DNA of 24,274 nt. It comes from JAAEQG01 sp023133475 (GTDB taxonomy: Bacteria > Planctomycetota > Phycisphaerae > UBA1845). Shown here one piece after another: positions 15,267-23,999 of the stretch; within the stretch, counting starts at the first letter, position 1, and every line of letters begins with the position of its first letter. The translations under genes and the position numbers were made by a program. Below the pieces are notes generated by a model that did not search any database, was not told the origin of the DNA, and saw only the letters and a list, made by a program, of their open reading frames with translations. The stretch lies in the NCBI GenBank assembly GCA_030631415.1, contig DAOVLE010000052.1, positions 1-24,274 on the forward strand. Direction: 5' to 3'.

Positions 15267-15287
15267 AATAGGGGACAGTCATCTATT
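15267..15287. repeat. REP palindrome at the 3' end of RAYT 1
   Basis: AATAGGGGAC followed by A and GTCATCTATT. It matches the perfect palindrome at 23979-23999 except for two changed bases in the right arm. The stop codon of the RAYT gene (15283-15285) lies within it. Confidence 0.75.
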
Positions 15288-15999
15288 TACGCCGTGCTTG
15301 AGCCGTCTCGTTTCCATTCGGCAGCGGTGTCTTGGCTCTTGGGGGTCGGCCGACCGGCAACGGGCGGAGACGACGTCCCAGACGCTGTTCCAGCTTGCTC
15401 AAAAACGCATCACTGGCCAACGGGCGGCCACGGTGCGTGGCCAGCCGAAGCCGGCTGACCGCTGTTTCATCCTCCGGCTGCCGCAGGCTCTCCCGCCATT
15501 GCCCTTCCCGCCACTGCCGACCCCAAGCCGCCAGATCAAGCAACCCGGTAGGGTCGCATCCGCCGACGTGGGCCGACGCACTCGACCACGCATACCGCCA
15601 CGCTACCCGCACCAACTTGGCCCGAACCGGGTTCCGTTCGACGTAGCACAACGCCCGCCACGCATGCGCCTTATCCAGAGGACACGAGAAGAAGCGGCTT
15701 TGCCACAGGTGCCCGCTACGGCGGTGCAGGCGATTGATGTACTGCGTGTAGCGAAAGTGCGTGCGCCCCAGCGCCTGGGCCAGCGAAGCCTCCTCCGACG
15801 GCGTCCCCACCACGTGGATGTGGTTGGTCATCAGGCAGTAGCCCAGCACCGTAAAACCGAACCGTTCGGCATGCTCGCGGAGTAGCTCCAGATAGACCCG
15901 GCGGTCGTCATCGACAAAGAACACGTCCTGGCGGTTGTTGCCCCGTTGCATAACGTGGTGAGGCACCCCAGCCAACACGATTCTCGGAACACGCGGCAT
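15283..15999 (-). CDS. REP-associated tyrosine transposase (RAYT, Y1/HUH family)
   Basis: This 238-residue single-strand DNA transposase relative of IS200/IS605 TnpA shows an N-terminal GVPHHVMQRGNNRQDVFF, the HUH motif in YCLMTNHIHVV (His60 and His62), and a helix RYTQYINRLHRRSGHLWQSRF carrying the catalytic Tyr (Tyr87 or Tyr84). It also has ALCYVERNPVRAKLV and WSSASAHVG, all typical of the RAYT group. The C-terminal 80 residues are basic and family-specific. The start is ATG at 15999. Flanking REP palindromes are its likely substrates. A nearly identical copy lies at the right edge of the window in the same orientation. Confidence 0.93.
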   Translation of the reverse strand: MPRVPRIVLAGVPHHVMQRGNNRQDVFFVDDDRRVYLELLREHAERFGFTVLGYCLMTNHIHVVGTPSEEASLAQALGRTHFRYTQYINRLHRRSGHLWQSRFFSCPLDKAHAWRALCYVERNPVRAKLVRVAWRYAWSSASAHVGGCDPTGLLDLAAWGRQWREGQWRESLRQPEDETAVSRLRLATHRGRPLASDAFLSKLEQRLGRRLRPLPVGRPPRAKTPLPNGNETAQARRK

Positions 16000-16036
16000 C
16001 CTCGAAACCTACACGAAACCGCACAACGAGTCAAGA

Positions 16037-16057
16037 AATAGGTGACTGTCCCCTGTT
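16037..16057. repeat. REP palindrome upstream of RAYT 1
   Basis: AATAGGTGAC, T, GTCCCCTGTT: an imperfect 10-bp-arm hairpin with one mismatch and one G-T. It is an inverted version of the palindrome at 15267-15287 and lies 37 nt upstream of the RAYT start codon. Confidence 0.75.
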
Positions 16058-16149
16058 CCCTTATCTTCCGGTGGTGTCGGGCACATTCATCTTCCGCGGT
16101 ATCCCGGCCGGAAACATGGGTGGCAAGCCCACAGCGCGCCCCACGTACA

Positions 16150-16755
16150 CTAAGCCGCCGAGGATTTTGATCGCGGTTTCCCCAGCCAATGCGAGGCCGC
16201 CAACCGCAAGGGCATCTTTCCAGGGGCGAGGGTGCCGATATGAGGGAAGGTGCTCTGGCGCACATCCGCGACGGTGATCAACACATCGGGATCGATCCCC
16301 CTGGCGATCTTCACGACGATGGGCACCTGCTTCCGGGGAACAACCGCAAGGCACATGGTCACCGGCCCCTCCCGGCCGCCGCCGGTTAGCGTCGTCACGA
16401 CCATGTCTGCAAACCTCAGTCCCTCGGCCACCGCCTGTGCGCCCCCGCGCGAGAACAAAGTCACGACCTGAAGCCCGAGGGCAAGCCGCTGTTCTATCCA
16501 CATGCCCAGCCAGTTGCCGGCGGCGAACCCGCCCGCGTACGCAACGACATTAACGAAGTGATCCAGATGGCTCACAACACTGGTAATGGCGTACACCCAG
16601 ATTAAAATCTCGAAGAAGGCAAGCAGTACCGACAACCTGCGATACCCGCGCATGACGCAGATGATGCGTAGCGTGCCCAGGGACACGTCAACCACCCGCG
16701 CCACAAAGATCAACAGCGGCAACCATGATGAATCGATTTGTGTCAGGGGCGACAT
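16150..16755 (-). CDS. UPF0316-type membrane protein (DUF5698/DUF2179)
   Basis: This protein of about 201 residues begins MSPLTQIDSSWLPLLIFVAR. It then shows VVDVSLGTLRIICVMRGYR, the hallmark of the UPF0316/DUF5698 membrane domain, with three predicted helices to about residue 90. A soluble C-terminal half (VTLFSRGG, VTTLTGGGREGPVTMCLAVV, IDPDVLITVADVR) fits the DUF2179 domain. The role of the family is unknown, and a small-ligand-sensing part is inference. ATG 16755 lies 2 nt after the deiminase stop, so translation is coupled. After VADVRQS the tail to the stop at 16150 is not family-like; an overlapping frame reads hydrophobic, so a late frameshift is possible. Confidence 0.78.
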   Translation of the reverse strand: MSPLTQIDSSWLPLLIFVARVVDVSLGTLRIICVMRGYRRLSVLLAFFEILIWVYAITSVVSHLDHFVNVVAYAGGFAAGNWLGMWIEQRLALGLQVVTLFSRGGAQAVAEGLRFADMVVTTLTGGGREGPVTMCLAVVPRKQVPIVVKIARGIDPDVLITVADVRQSTFPHIGTLAPGKMPLRLAASHWLGKPRSKSSAA

Positions 16756-16757
16756 TG

Positions 16758-18071
16758 TTATCGCGCTCTCACTTGTAGAGGCTGGCTTTGCAGAAAGCCG
16801 GCGACTGTGCTGTCCGCCGTTGCGCTTGCGCGGACGTGCCGGCACCCAAAATTGAGCACGCGAATGGAACCCTTGCGGTGTCTGATCGTGTGTGTTTGTG
16901 GGCTCGCCGGTGGTCTTCGGCGGGTCACGTTGACGAGGCAGCGCACCGCCCCACCATATTGGTAGATCCGGGATACGTCGATCGTCCGGACCTCGAATCC
17001 CAGGCTACGGTAGATGGCCTCTGCGACGAAGTCCAAAATGGGCAGGTGGTAAATCGGCATGTACACAATCCGTTTCCCGTCCCGTTGTTCCATCAAGACA
17101 TTGTTGTAAGTGATCATCCATTCGTTCGCTTCGTCAACGACGGCCGGCAGACGCAGCACCGTATAGTCGAGGCTGACAAGTTGCTTCGCCACGGCGTCGA
17201 GTGCGGGCTGGACGGCCAGCCCCTGTTCGGCGCGTTCCAGCAAGAGATCCATATCACCGCATTCATCAGCAGCTTCTGGGGCCAACAGAGCGACCGCGAA
17301 AGAGGGGCTGGCCACCAGGGCGGTGCGGTCATCAACCGGGGTCAGGTACATGTCCACATGGCACCAGGGAACATCACCTTGAGAGCCACCGACCAGGATC
17401 GGGCGGCGACCGAGCACACGCTTCAGCTCATGGTGAAGCTCTTCGATGTCGATGTTCGCGAAAGCGGTGTCGAAACCCACAAACACGTGGCGCATATTTG
17501 CAACGACATTCCCTCCCTCGATACACACTGAACTGGTTAGAACCCCCGGGGCCAGTTCCGCGGACTCCAGCAACTGCGGCAACGCAAGCTCGTTTCGCTG
17601 CCAGGTCGCGTACTCCGCATCATCAGCAGGCACGACGCTTGCAGCCGGGGTGCCGCTAATCGGGTAATACCTTGCGATTCGCCGATCCCGCGCCCATGGC
17701 GACACTTCACAGCCTGCACTGATCAAGTGCACTTCGCGACCATGCGCGACGGCGGTGTCGCCCCACGTGCAGATGAAATCGACCACCGCGGGAACCGAGG
17801 CGCAAACGACCTGCAACTGTACATCGGCGGGGAGCGCGGAAAACAGGTCACGGTACACGGGCCCGAGATTGTATTCCATGCTTGAATCGTAGTGGAGCAG
17901 CACCTCGGAGATCGCCCCTTCATGATCCGGGAGCACCCTCGCGCCACCGAATAGCGGTGGGGTCTCCGGCCTGCCCTGTTCGGAAGCAGGGGCCACGTTG
18001 ACAATGAACGCCGTGCCGACCGTGGCGACGACCAGATAAAACCAGATTCGAAAGCGAAACCTTTCATACAT
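16758..18071 (-). CDS. Exported guanidine-modifying enzyme (peptidyl-arginine/agmatine deiminase family)
   Basis: This 437-residue protein has an N-terminal hydrophobic signal or anchor (about 8-28). The catalytic pattern of the bacterial PAD/agmatine deiminase family is present: SPWARD (125-129), EGGN (185-188), CHVDM with His238 and Asp240, and GGAVRC with the nucleophile Cys at about 378. These enzymes hydrolyse the guanidine group of arginine or agmatine to a ureido group plus ammonia. Export suggests a peptide or protein substrate, which is inference. About 60 residues follow the Cys, an unusually long tail for the family. A 12-nt gap separates AGGAG from ATG 18071. The UPF0316 gene starts 2 nt after its stop. 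Confidence 0.85.
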   Translation of the reverse strand: MYERFRFRIWFYLVVATVGTAFIVNVAPASEQGRPETPPLFGGARVLPDHEGAISEVLLHYDSSMEYNLGPVYRDLFSALPADVQLQVVCASVPAVVDFICTWGDTAVAHGREVHLISAGCEVSPWARDRRIARYYPISGTPAASVVPADDAEYATWQRNELALPQLLESAELAPGVLTSSVCIEGGNVVANMRHVFVGFDTAFANIDIEELHHELKRVLGRRPILVGGSQGDVPWCHVDMYLTPVDDRTALVASPSFAVALLAPEAADECGDMDLLLERAEQGLAVQPALDAVAKQLVSLDYTVLRLPAVVDEANEWMITYNNVLMEQRDGKRIVYMPIYHLPILDFVAEAIYRSLGFEVRTIDVSRIYQYGGAVRCLVNVTRRRPPASPQTHTIRHRKGSIRVLNFGCRHVRASATADSTVAGFLQSQPLQVRAR

Positions 18072-18192
18072 TTGGGCGGCTTGCTCCTATGCTGCGGTTT
18101 TCAGTCAAAGGCGAGGGAGAAGGGGCGGCTATGTACGCCGCCCCCCTTGGCATCCTTCCCCCACACCGGAAATTCCTTTTTTGAACGGCTGA

Positions 18193-18735
18193 CTACGACG
18201 CGTCGGGATCGTCCGGGTCATCTGGAGCCGGTTCGTAGGGATTCGGATCGTCAGGCTCATCGGAATCCCATTCGCCGGTTTCCGACTCGTCCGTTTCGGG
18301 CTCTTCTTCCACCGGCGGGGTTTTCTTCACCACCTTGGCGGAGATGATGTCAATGTATCGCAGCCCGTGTCGCTCGTAGAGTTTGCCCTTCAGCTCGACG
18401 TTTTGAAGGGCGAGCGGTGCAATGTCGCGGGCCGGACCCTTGAGACCTTTGCCGATGATGATGAGCCCGTCGTCGGTTTCCAGTGCGGCGGGGACGCCCA
18501 CGCGGATGCACTCGCGTGTGCATTTGACTGCATCCGCTGACGGGAACCGCTCCGTCATGTAACAGTGCAGATCGACTACTTTCCCCGTAAGGGTAACCTC
18601 ACGCGGGGCAGACTTCTTGTCCTGTTTCGGGGCGGGCTTTTTGCCCTGTTTGTCACCGGCATATAAAGCCGAGGCAAGGATCGTTGCAGCGGATACAGCC
18701 ACAACTGCGATGGCAACAACTCTCTGATACTTCAT
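18193..18735 (-). CDS. Small secreted protein with Cys-motif domain and acidic tail
   Basis: This 180-residue protein has a signal peptide (about 1-26), a Lys-rich linker and a beta-rich domain at about 45-135: VTLTGKVVDLHCYMT, KCTRECIRVGVPAALETDDG, LIIIGKG, VELKGKLYERHGLRYIDI. The tail from about 138 on is Glu/Asp/Pro-rich (EEEPETDESETGEW, PDDPDDPDAS). The layout GxVVDxxCY...C..xCIxxGxP resembles an exported planctomycete domain that I cannot name; the Cys residues could be disulfide-bonded or bind metal or haem. The start at ATG 18735 has AGGAG about 7 nt upstream. It sits between the deiminase and the VOC gene, both on the same strand. Confidence 0.78.
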   Translation of the reverse strand: MKYQRVVAIAVVAVSAATILASALYAGDKQGKKPAPKQDKKSAPREVTLTGKVVDLHCYMTERFPSADAVKCTRECIRVGVPAALETDDGLIIIGKGLKGPARDIAPLALQNVELKGKLYERHGLRYIDIISAKVVKKTPPVEEEPETDESETGEWDSDEPDDPNPYEPAPDDPDDPDAS

Positions 18736-18892
18736 AATATTGCTCCTGCGTGGACGGTCTCTTGAATACTTATCCGTCCTGAGTTAAATCCGCCCGGCCA
18801 GCCGTGGCCACCACGACCACTCACCGAATTGCTGTCGGGCGGTTGAGTTCGGATGCGGATCGAGCGAAGCGGATCTGCTCATAGCTACCGGT

Positions 18893-19315
18893 CTACTCCG
18901 TTTCCGGCCCGGGTTCATTGCCGGGCTTGGCGATCACTTCGATCTTGTACCCGTCGGGATCAAACACATAGCTCTGATAGTAACTGTTGAACTCTCGGGG
19001 TTGCGTGGCGTGGATGTCCCTCCGTCGCGCTTCTTCGTAAATGTCGCGCACGTCTTGTCTGGTGGGCACCTCGAAACTCAGATGATCGAGACCGGTGACC
19101 TCCGTCCCACTGGGGAGTCCCTGCGTCAAGACCAGGCCAAAGCGATCCCCTATCTCAGACTTGGCGGTGCAGACGCAGGTGCTCTCGCTCGGAGGGACCG
19201 CATCGGTTCGCTCAAGCCCAAGGAGGTCGCGGTAGAACGCCACGCTTTGGCCCAGGTCTCGGACACGCAGTTCCACGTGGGCAATTCTTCGAAGCTTGGG
19301 TCGGTCCGGTCGCAT
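18893..19315 (-). CDS. VOC-fold (glyoxalase/dioxygenase superfamily) protein
   Basis: This 140-residue protein is a single VOC module with paired beta-alpha-beta-beta-beta units. It contains IAHVELRVRDLGQSVAFYRDLLGL, a first metal-ligand His in HVELRV, LDHLSFEVPT with the second His, and FDPDGYKIEVIAK with a C-terminal Glu ligand. Members include glyoxalase I, extradiol dioxygenases and fosfomycin-resistance-type proteins; the exact substrate cannot be read. The start is set at ATG 19315 because upstream codons to 19507 lie inside the kinase 3' end and look non-coding. It begins 82 nt after the sensor kinase and could be read with it. Confidence 0.88.
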   Translation of the reverse strand: MRPDRPKLRRIAHVELRVRDLGQSVAFYRDLLGLERTDAVPPSESTCVCTAKSEIGDRFGLVLTQGLPSGTEVTGLDHLSFEVPTRQDVRDIYEEARRRDIHATQPREFNSYYQSYVFDPDGYKIEVIAKPGNEPGPETE

Positions 19316-19397
19316 ACTTTGCCCCAATGAACGCACTTCAATGCCGGGAGTTTGGCCGATGGGCTTGAAAACAGCGTGAAATGTGGATGAAAATCCG

Positions 19398-20870
19398 TTA
19401 ATTTTTGGTGGGAGGTTCGGCGAGATGGAGAGGCAGATGAACCTCGAACTCACAACCGCCGTCCGGGTGATTCGAGACCCCGACGGAGCCGTCGTGCAGC
19501 CGGGCAACCCCCCGGACGATGGTCAGGCCCAGTCCGGCGCCCTTGAACGTCCCCTTCTCGCAAGGTACGCGGAAGAAGCGGTCAAAGACCTTGCCCAGGT
19601 ACTCCGGCGGGATTCCCGACCCGTAGTCGCGCACGGTGATCGAGGCGTCGGTGCCGTCCGCGATGAGTTTGACGTCCACGACCTCGTCCGGCGGGGAGTG
19701 GCGAATGGCATTGCGCAGGAGATTCGCAACCATTGTCCGCAGGAGTTCGCCGTCGCCCCACACCAGCAGTTCCGATTCGTCACTCTGCGGCAATGCCAAG
19801 TGAGGCACCAGGCAGACTTCGCGCTGCTTGGCCAGGGCTTGGCAGCGCTGCACGGCGTCCATCACGATCTCGTTCAGCGATACGTCGGCGGCGACCGGAG
19901 TAGTGAATCCCGCATCGGCGCGGGCCAGCGTCAGCATGCTGTTGACCATCTGCGAAAGAGAACGCACCTCATCCTGCACACTTGATACGAAACGCTCGTA
20001 TTCCTCGGGGGTGCGCTCCTGCTGCATCAGAACCTGGGCTTCTCCCAGCAACACCGAAAGCGGCGTCCTGAGCTCGTGAGATACGTCCGCGATGAAACGC
20101 TCTTGGGCCTGAAAGGCGTCGGACAAGCGGTCAAGCATTTGGTTGAGTGTGGCCACCAGGGCGGCGACTTCATCCTTCCCGCGAGGCTGGTCGATGCGCT
20201 GACTGAGGTCGTGCGCACTCAGTCGTTCGGCCAACTCCACGATTCTTCCGATCGGTGCCAGCGAACCCCTGGCCAGCAACCAGGACGCCACAGCCGCCAT
20301 CAGCAAAGCACTCGGAATCACCAGAAGGAAAATATGACGAAGCGCCCTGATGGACTCATGAACCCGAGTCAGGCTCACGCCGATTTGCAAGTAGAACGGC
20401 GTTACACCTGCCCGTTCCTCGTAGAGCGTCAGCAACCGAAGTTCGCCGGCCTTTCCGAGGAGCGATCGCGCCGTGTCGCCGCGCAACGTTTCGAGGACGG
20501 GCTGACGAGATGTTCGGGAAGCTTGGGCAGCGTCGCTCAACGGCAGCGTCTGCCCGCGCAGATTCTTTGATCGATCCACCACGGACTCGTCCGCAATCCG
20601 GACTTGAAAGTAGTAGCCTGGAAATCGGAAGGGATTGACTCGTCGTAGCGGTGCCTCCGCAGAAGGCTGATCCACCCGGTAGTCAGAAACCACCGCGATC
20701 TCTGCAATGATGGTTTCGGCCCGGTCTGTTAGGCGCTCGTCGAAGCTTTCTCGGAGGTCCTTCTCGTGAGCGGCAAGCACCACCACGCAAAGCACCGTCA
20801 GGATCAGGCCGAATACGACCAGATAGAGGGCGGCGAGTCTGAATCGAAGAGTCTGGAAGTGGCCCCACAC
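19398..20870 (-). CDS. Sensor histidine kinase (CusS-like)
   Basis: This 490-residue membrane kinase has a first helix at about 10-34, a periplasmic region to about 177, a second helix at about 178-200, a HAMP linker at about 202-254 (LAPIGRIVELAERLSAHDLS), and a phosphoacceptor helix FIADVSHELRTPLSVL with His265. The ATP-binding domain has NLLRNAIRHS, DYGSGIPPE and GAGLGLTIV boxes. It autophosphorylates on His and passes phosphate to the response regulator encoded directly upstream. The GTG at 20870 is preferred to an upstream ATG at 20915: GAGGAG at 20882-20877 lies 6 nt upstream and includes the response regulator stop, so translation is coupled. The signal sensed is unknown; the periplasmic part has no clear metal motif. 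Confidence 0.93.
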   Translation of the reverse strand: MWGHFQTLRFRLAALYLVVFGLILTVLCVVVLAAHEKDLRESFDERLTDRAETIIAEIAVVSDYRVDQPSAEAPLRRVNPFRFPGYYFQVRIADESVVDRSKNLRGQTLPLSDAAQASRTSRQPVLETLRGDTARSLLGKAGELRLLTLYEERAGVTPFYLQIGVSLTRVHESIRALRHIFLLVIPSALLMAAVASWLLARGSLAPIGRIVELAERLSAHDLSQRIDQPRGKDEVAALVATLNQMLDRLSDAFQAQERFIADVSHELRTPLSVLLGEAQVLMQQERTPEEYERFVSSVQDEVRSLSQMVNSMLTLARADAGFTTPVAADVSLNEIVMDAVQRCQALAKQREVCLVPHLALPQSDESELLVWGDGELLRTMVANLLRNAIRHSPPDEVVDVKLIADGTDASITVRDYGSGIPPEYLGKVFDRFFRVPCEKGTFKGAGLGLTIVRGVARLHDGSVGVSNHPDGGCEFEVHLPLHLAEPPTKN

Positions 20871-20880
20871 GTTCAGCTCC

Positions 20881-21579
20881 TCAGAATCCGCTTGGACGAA
20901 CGTCCGACGCCTCACTGCTGAGCATGTATCCGGTTCCGATGACGGTGTGAATCAGCCGTTGGTCGAAACCCTTGTTGAGCTTGCGACGCAGCATGCTGAC
21001 ATAGACATCGATGACGTTGCTGTCGCTATCGAAGTTCATGTCCCACACGTGCTCACCGATCGATGTTCGCGTCAATACGCGGTTCGGGTTTCGCATGAAG
21101 TACTCCAACAGGGCGAATTCCTTGGCGGTCAGCCTGATTTTCCGGCCCGCACGGCTCACGGTCCGGGTCAGCAGGTCCATCTCCACACCCGCGAATTCCA
21201 ACCGTGACGCTTCCCCGGCTTGCCCCCGCCTCAGCAGCGCCCGGACGCGGGCCAGCAACTCGTCAAACTCGAACGGTTTGGTCAAGTAGTCATCCGCGCC
21301 GGCATCGAGCCCCTTGACCTTGTCGGCGGTGGTTGAAAGAGCCGTCAGCATCAGGATCGGGGTCTTGGCGCCACGACGGCGGATGTTCCTGCAAGCCTGA
21401 ACCCCATCCAGGTCGGGAAGCATGACGTCAAGGATAACAAGATCATAGTCTTCCGTGGCGGCCAGATGCTCGCCGTCATGGCCGCCGGTCGCGACATCAA
21501 CCGCGTAGCCGGTCTCCGCGAGACCCTGGCGGATAAACCGCGCCATCTTCGGATTGTCTTCGACAACGAGAATGCGCAT
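20881..21579 (-). CDS. OmpR-family response regulator
   Basis: This 232-residue regulator has an N-terminal receiver, MRILVVEDN with the acidic pair, phospho-acceptor Asp51 in DLVILDVMLPD, and Lys101 in DDYLTKPF. Its C-terminal winged-helix DNA-binding domain contains IRLTAKEFALLEYFMRN, SIGEHVWDMNFDSDSN, VIDVYVSMLRRKL and VIGTGYML, typical of OmpR/PhoB proteins. The start is ATG 21579; the longer frame upstream is a chance extension, since family proteins begin at MRILVVEDN. It is the first gene of the minus-strand unit, followed after 10 nt by its kinase. It is divergent from the ATP-grasp fusion gene across 226 nt, which probably holds both promoters. Confidence 0.95.
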   Translation of the reverse strand: MRILVVEDNPKMARFIRQGLAETGYAVDVATGGHDGEHLAATEDYDLVILDVMLPDLDGVQACRNIRRRGAKTPILMLTALSTTADKVKGLDAGADDYLTKPFEFDELLARVRALLRRGQAGEASRLEFAGVEMDLLTRTVSRAGRKIRLTAKEFALLEYFMRNPNRVLTRTSIGEHVWDMNFDSDSNVIDVYVSMLRRKLNKGFDQRLIHTVIGTGYMLSSEASDVRPSGF

Positions 21580-21805
21580 GAGTTTGCCCGGCTGCCATTT
21601 GGCAACATCACGGACCTCACCGGAATGGGCGCCATCAGGCCGACCCTCCGGAACGGAGCGGCAGCACGCCATCAGCAATGGATTATCCCTTCCCTCCGAG
21701 TCGAAGGCAAGCAATCCAGCCCACGGCAGCCCCGCCTCACAGTAACCGCCTTGCGGTCTTGTGGGCGAGTCGGTAAAACAAGCGTCAATCCGCTGGAGTC
21801 GGCTT

Positions 21806-23956
21806 ATGAAGGTGGCAGTCGTATACAACCGGGAGAGCCGTAAGGTCATCAATCTGTTCGGCACCGCCAACCGGGAAACAATCGCCCTGCAGACGATCAA
21901 GAGGATCACCGACGCCCTCAAGAAAGGCGGCCATCAGGTCACCGCATTCGAAGGGGACAAGGACCTGGTTGACAAGTTGGAGCACTTCATGCCCCGCGTG
22001 GTCAAAGGGGAGCGACCGGGCATGGTCTTCAACGTATCGTACGGCATCCAGGGCCAGGCGCGGTACACCCATGTCCCGAGCATCCTCGAAATGGTTGGCA
22101 TCCCGTACGTCGCCTCCGGCCCTCTTGCTCATTCCTTGGCCCTGGACAAAGTCGTCACCAAGATGATCCTGCGGCAGCAGGGCCTGCCCACGCCGGACTT
22201 TGCCGTCCTAACGACGCCCAACGCACCGTTGCCCGACTTGACCTTCCCGTTGATCGTAAAGCCCAAGAACGAAGCGGTATCGTTCGGGCTGAGGGTGGTG
22301 AATAGCGAAGACGAGTTGCGCCAGGCGGCAAGAATAATCCATGACGAATACCAGCAGCCGGTGCTCGTGGAGCAATACATCGATGGCCGCGAGATCAATG
22401 TCGGTCTGCTGGGCAACAGCCCGCCGGAGGCGTTACCACCGGTGGAACTTCATTTCGGCGACCAGGGTCCGGCCATCTACACTTTTGAGGACAAGACGCG
22501 GCAAAGCGGGCGGACGATCTCTCACACCTGCCCCGCGCCAATCGGCGAAGACTTGTGCATACAGGCACAAAGCCTTGCCATACAAGCGTTTACGGCCCTG
22601 GGCTGCTTCGACTGCGCTCGTGTGGACATGCGACTCGACCACGACGGCAACCTGTACATCCTTGAGGTCAACAGTCTGCCCAGCCTGGGTGAATATGGGT
22701 CCTATCTCATTGGCGCCGAGCACGTCGGACTCGACTTCACCGCGCTGGTCAACCGTCTTGTCGAGGCGGCCAGCGCCCGCTATTTTGGGACGCCGGAACC
22801 GCCGAAGTTCGACAGGCACCCCTCCGACCCTCCAACGCGAGCCTTCTCATTCGTCACCCAACATCGCGACAAACTCGAACGACGGCTGGAAGAGTGGACG
22901 AATTTCTCAAGCCTCACGGATAACCCGATCGGACTACGCGAGGCCGTGCAGCGGGTGGGTCACATGCTCTGCGGGCTCGGTATGAAATCGGTTCGAGAGT
23001 TTACCGACGAACCTGCTACATGTGCATGGCAGACTACATTGGGGTTTGGTGATGGGGCGCTTTTCATCGGTCACCTTGATGTCCCCGTCGATGGATTGAT
23101 TGCGCGCCAAATGTTCCGTCGCGAGCCGGAGTGGCTCTATGGCGAAGGCATCGGGTCGTCGCGTGCCCCGCTCGTCATGTTGGAGTTTGCGTTGCGTGCT
23201 TTGCGGAGCACGCGCCAACTGCCCAAACTTCCCATCGGTGTCCTCTATTACACCGATGAGGGGCGCGACGCCCCGAACAGTGCAGAGGTCATCCGCGCCG
23301 CAGCTTCGAGAGCTAAACGTGTGTTCGTGTTGCGGCCGGGTAACGTCGGGGACTCCGTGGTTACGCAACGTCGCGGGCAACGGAAATATCGGTTGCGCGT
23401 GGAAGGTGAGTCGCTACGACCCGGCCGTGCTGCGAGGAAGCCTGAGGTGCTGCGGTGGGTGTGGAACAAGCTGGAGGAATTCGCGCATCTCACGTCGCGA
23501 AAGCAACGTCTATCCGTGTCGGCAGTTGACATACAAGCGGAGAAGCTGCCAATGCTGCTTCCGCACCGCGTGACAGCCACAATTCTGGTGACCTTTCCGG
23601 ACGCGAAAGCTGCGGACGAGGTGGAGCAAAAGATGCGGGCCGGCCTTGGCAAGCAGCGGCTGCGATGGGAGCTGCAAGAGATATCCAACCGCCCGCCCAT
23701 GAAGGAGCGGCGGGGCAATCTCCGATTAGCCAAATCGCTGGCGGATGTGGCGGAACAGTGGGATATCCCCCTGAAGCGTGAATCATCCGTCTGGCCATCC
23801 GTGGCTGGACTCGTGCCGGCCAAGACCGCCTGCCTGTGTGGCATCGGCCCGGTGGCCCGGGATCTGGGCACGCCGCACGAGGCGATCCAACGTATAAGTC
23901 TGGTGCAGCGGACGCTCCTGCTCGCCGAGTTTCTGGCCAAGGATATCGAGAAGTAA
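21806..23956 (+). CDS. ATP-grasp (D-Ala-D-Ala ligase-like) fused to degenerate M20-peptidase-like domain
   Basis: This 716-residue two-domain protein starts at ATG 21806, 7 nt after GGAG (21795-21798). Residues 1 to about 330 form a D-alanine-D-alanine-ligase-type ATP-grasp: MKVAVVYNRES, NVSYGIQG, LALDKVVTKMIL, IVKPKNEAVSFGL with ATP-binding Lys152, VEQYIDGREINV, RVDMRLD, and the metal-binding EVNSLPSLG with Glu287. This part looks active. Residues about 370-716 follow the M20 (ArgE/DapE/carboxypeptidase) layout: FIGHLDVP with the His/Asp pair, YGEGIGSSRAP, YYTDEGRDAP, a VLRPG...KYRLRVEGES dimerisation-like part, and TPHEAIQRISL. The M20 catalytic DEE is DEG, and the bridging Asp of GxxD is absent. 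It could make and process an amino-acid or peptide conjugate, with the second half perhaps only binding. Confidence 0.85.
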   Translation: MKVAVVYNRESRKVINLFGTANRETIALQTIKRITDALKKGGHQVTAFEGDKDLVDKLEHFMPRVVKGERPGMVFNVSYGIQGQARYTHVPSILEMVGIPYVASGPLAHSLALDKVVTKMILRQQGLPTPDFAVLTTPNAPLPDLTFPLIVKPKNEAVSFGLRVVNSEDELRQAARIIHDEYQQPVLVEQYIDGREINVGLLGNSPPEALPPVELHFGDQGPAIYTFEDKTRQSGRTISHTCPAPIGEDLCIQAQSLAIQAFTALGCFDCARVDMRLDHDGNLYILEVNSLPSLGEYGSYLIGAEHVGLDFTALVNRLVEAASARYFGTPEPPKFDRHPSDPPTRAFSFVTQHRDKLERRLEEWTNFSSLTDNPIGLREAVQRVGHMLCGLGMKSVREFTDEPATCAWQTTLGFGDGALFIGHLDVPVDGLIARQMFRREPEWLYGEGIGSSRAPLVMLEFALRALRSTRQLPKLPIGVLYYTDEGRDAPNSAEVIRAAASRAKRVFVLRPGNVGDSVVTQRRGQRKYRLRVEGESLRPGRAARKPEVLRWVWNKLEEFAHLTSRKQRLSVSAVDIQAEKLPMLLPHRVTATILVTFPDAKAADEVEQKMRAGLGKQRLRWELQEISNRPPMKERRGNLRLAKSLADVAEQWDIPLKRESSVWPSVAGLVPAKTACLCGIGPVARDLGTPHEAIQRISLVQRTLLLAEFLAKDIEK

Positions 23957-23978
23957 CTGCTTATGGAAGAACTCGGGC

Positions 23979-23999
23979 AATAGGGGACAGTCCCCTATT
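23979..23999. repeat. Perfect REP palindrome at the 3' end of RAYT 2
   Basis: AATAGGGGAC, A, GTCCCCTATT: a perfect 10-bp inverted repeat around one base, 22 nt after the ATP-grasp fusion gene. It includes the stop codon of the second RAYT (23995-23997). It could also act as the end-of-transcription hairpin of the preceding gene. Confidence 0.8.

Larger units (their letters stand above)
15267..16057 (-). mobile_element. REP-RAYT-REP unit
   Basis: A RAYT transposase gene is bounded by two related palindromes in opposite orientation, at 15267-15287 and 16037-16057. This is the known arrangement of REP-associated tyrosine transposases, whose enzyme acts on such hairpins. The 3' palindrome contains the stop codon of the gene. 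A second unit starts at 23979. Confidence 0.8.
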
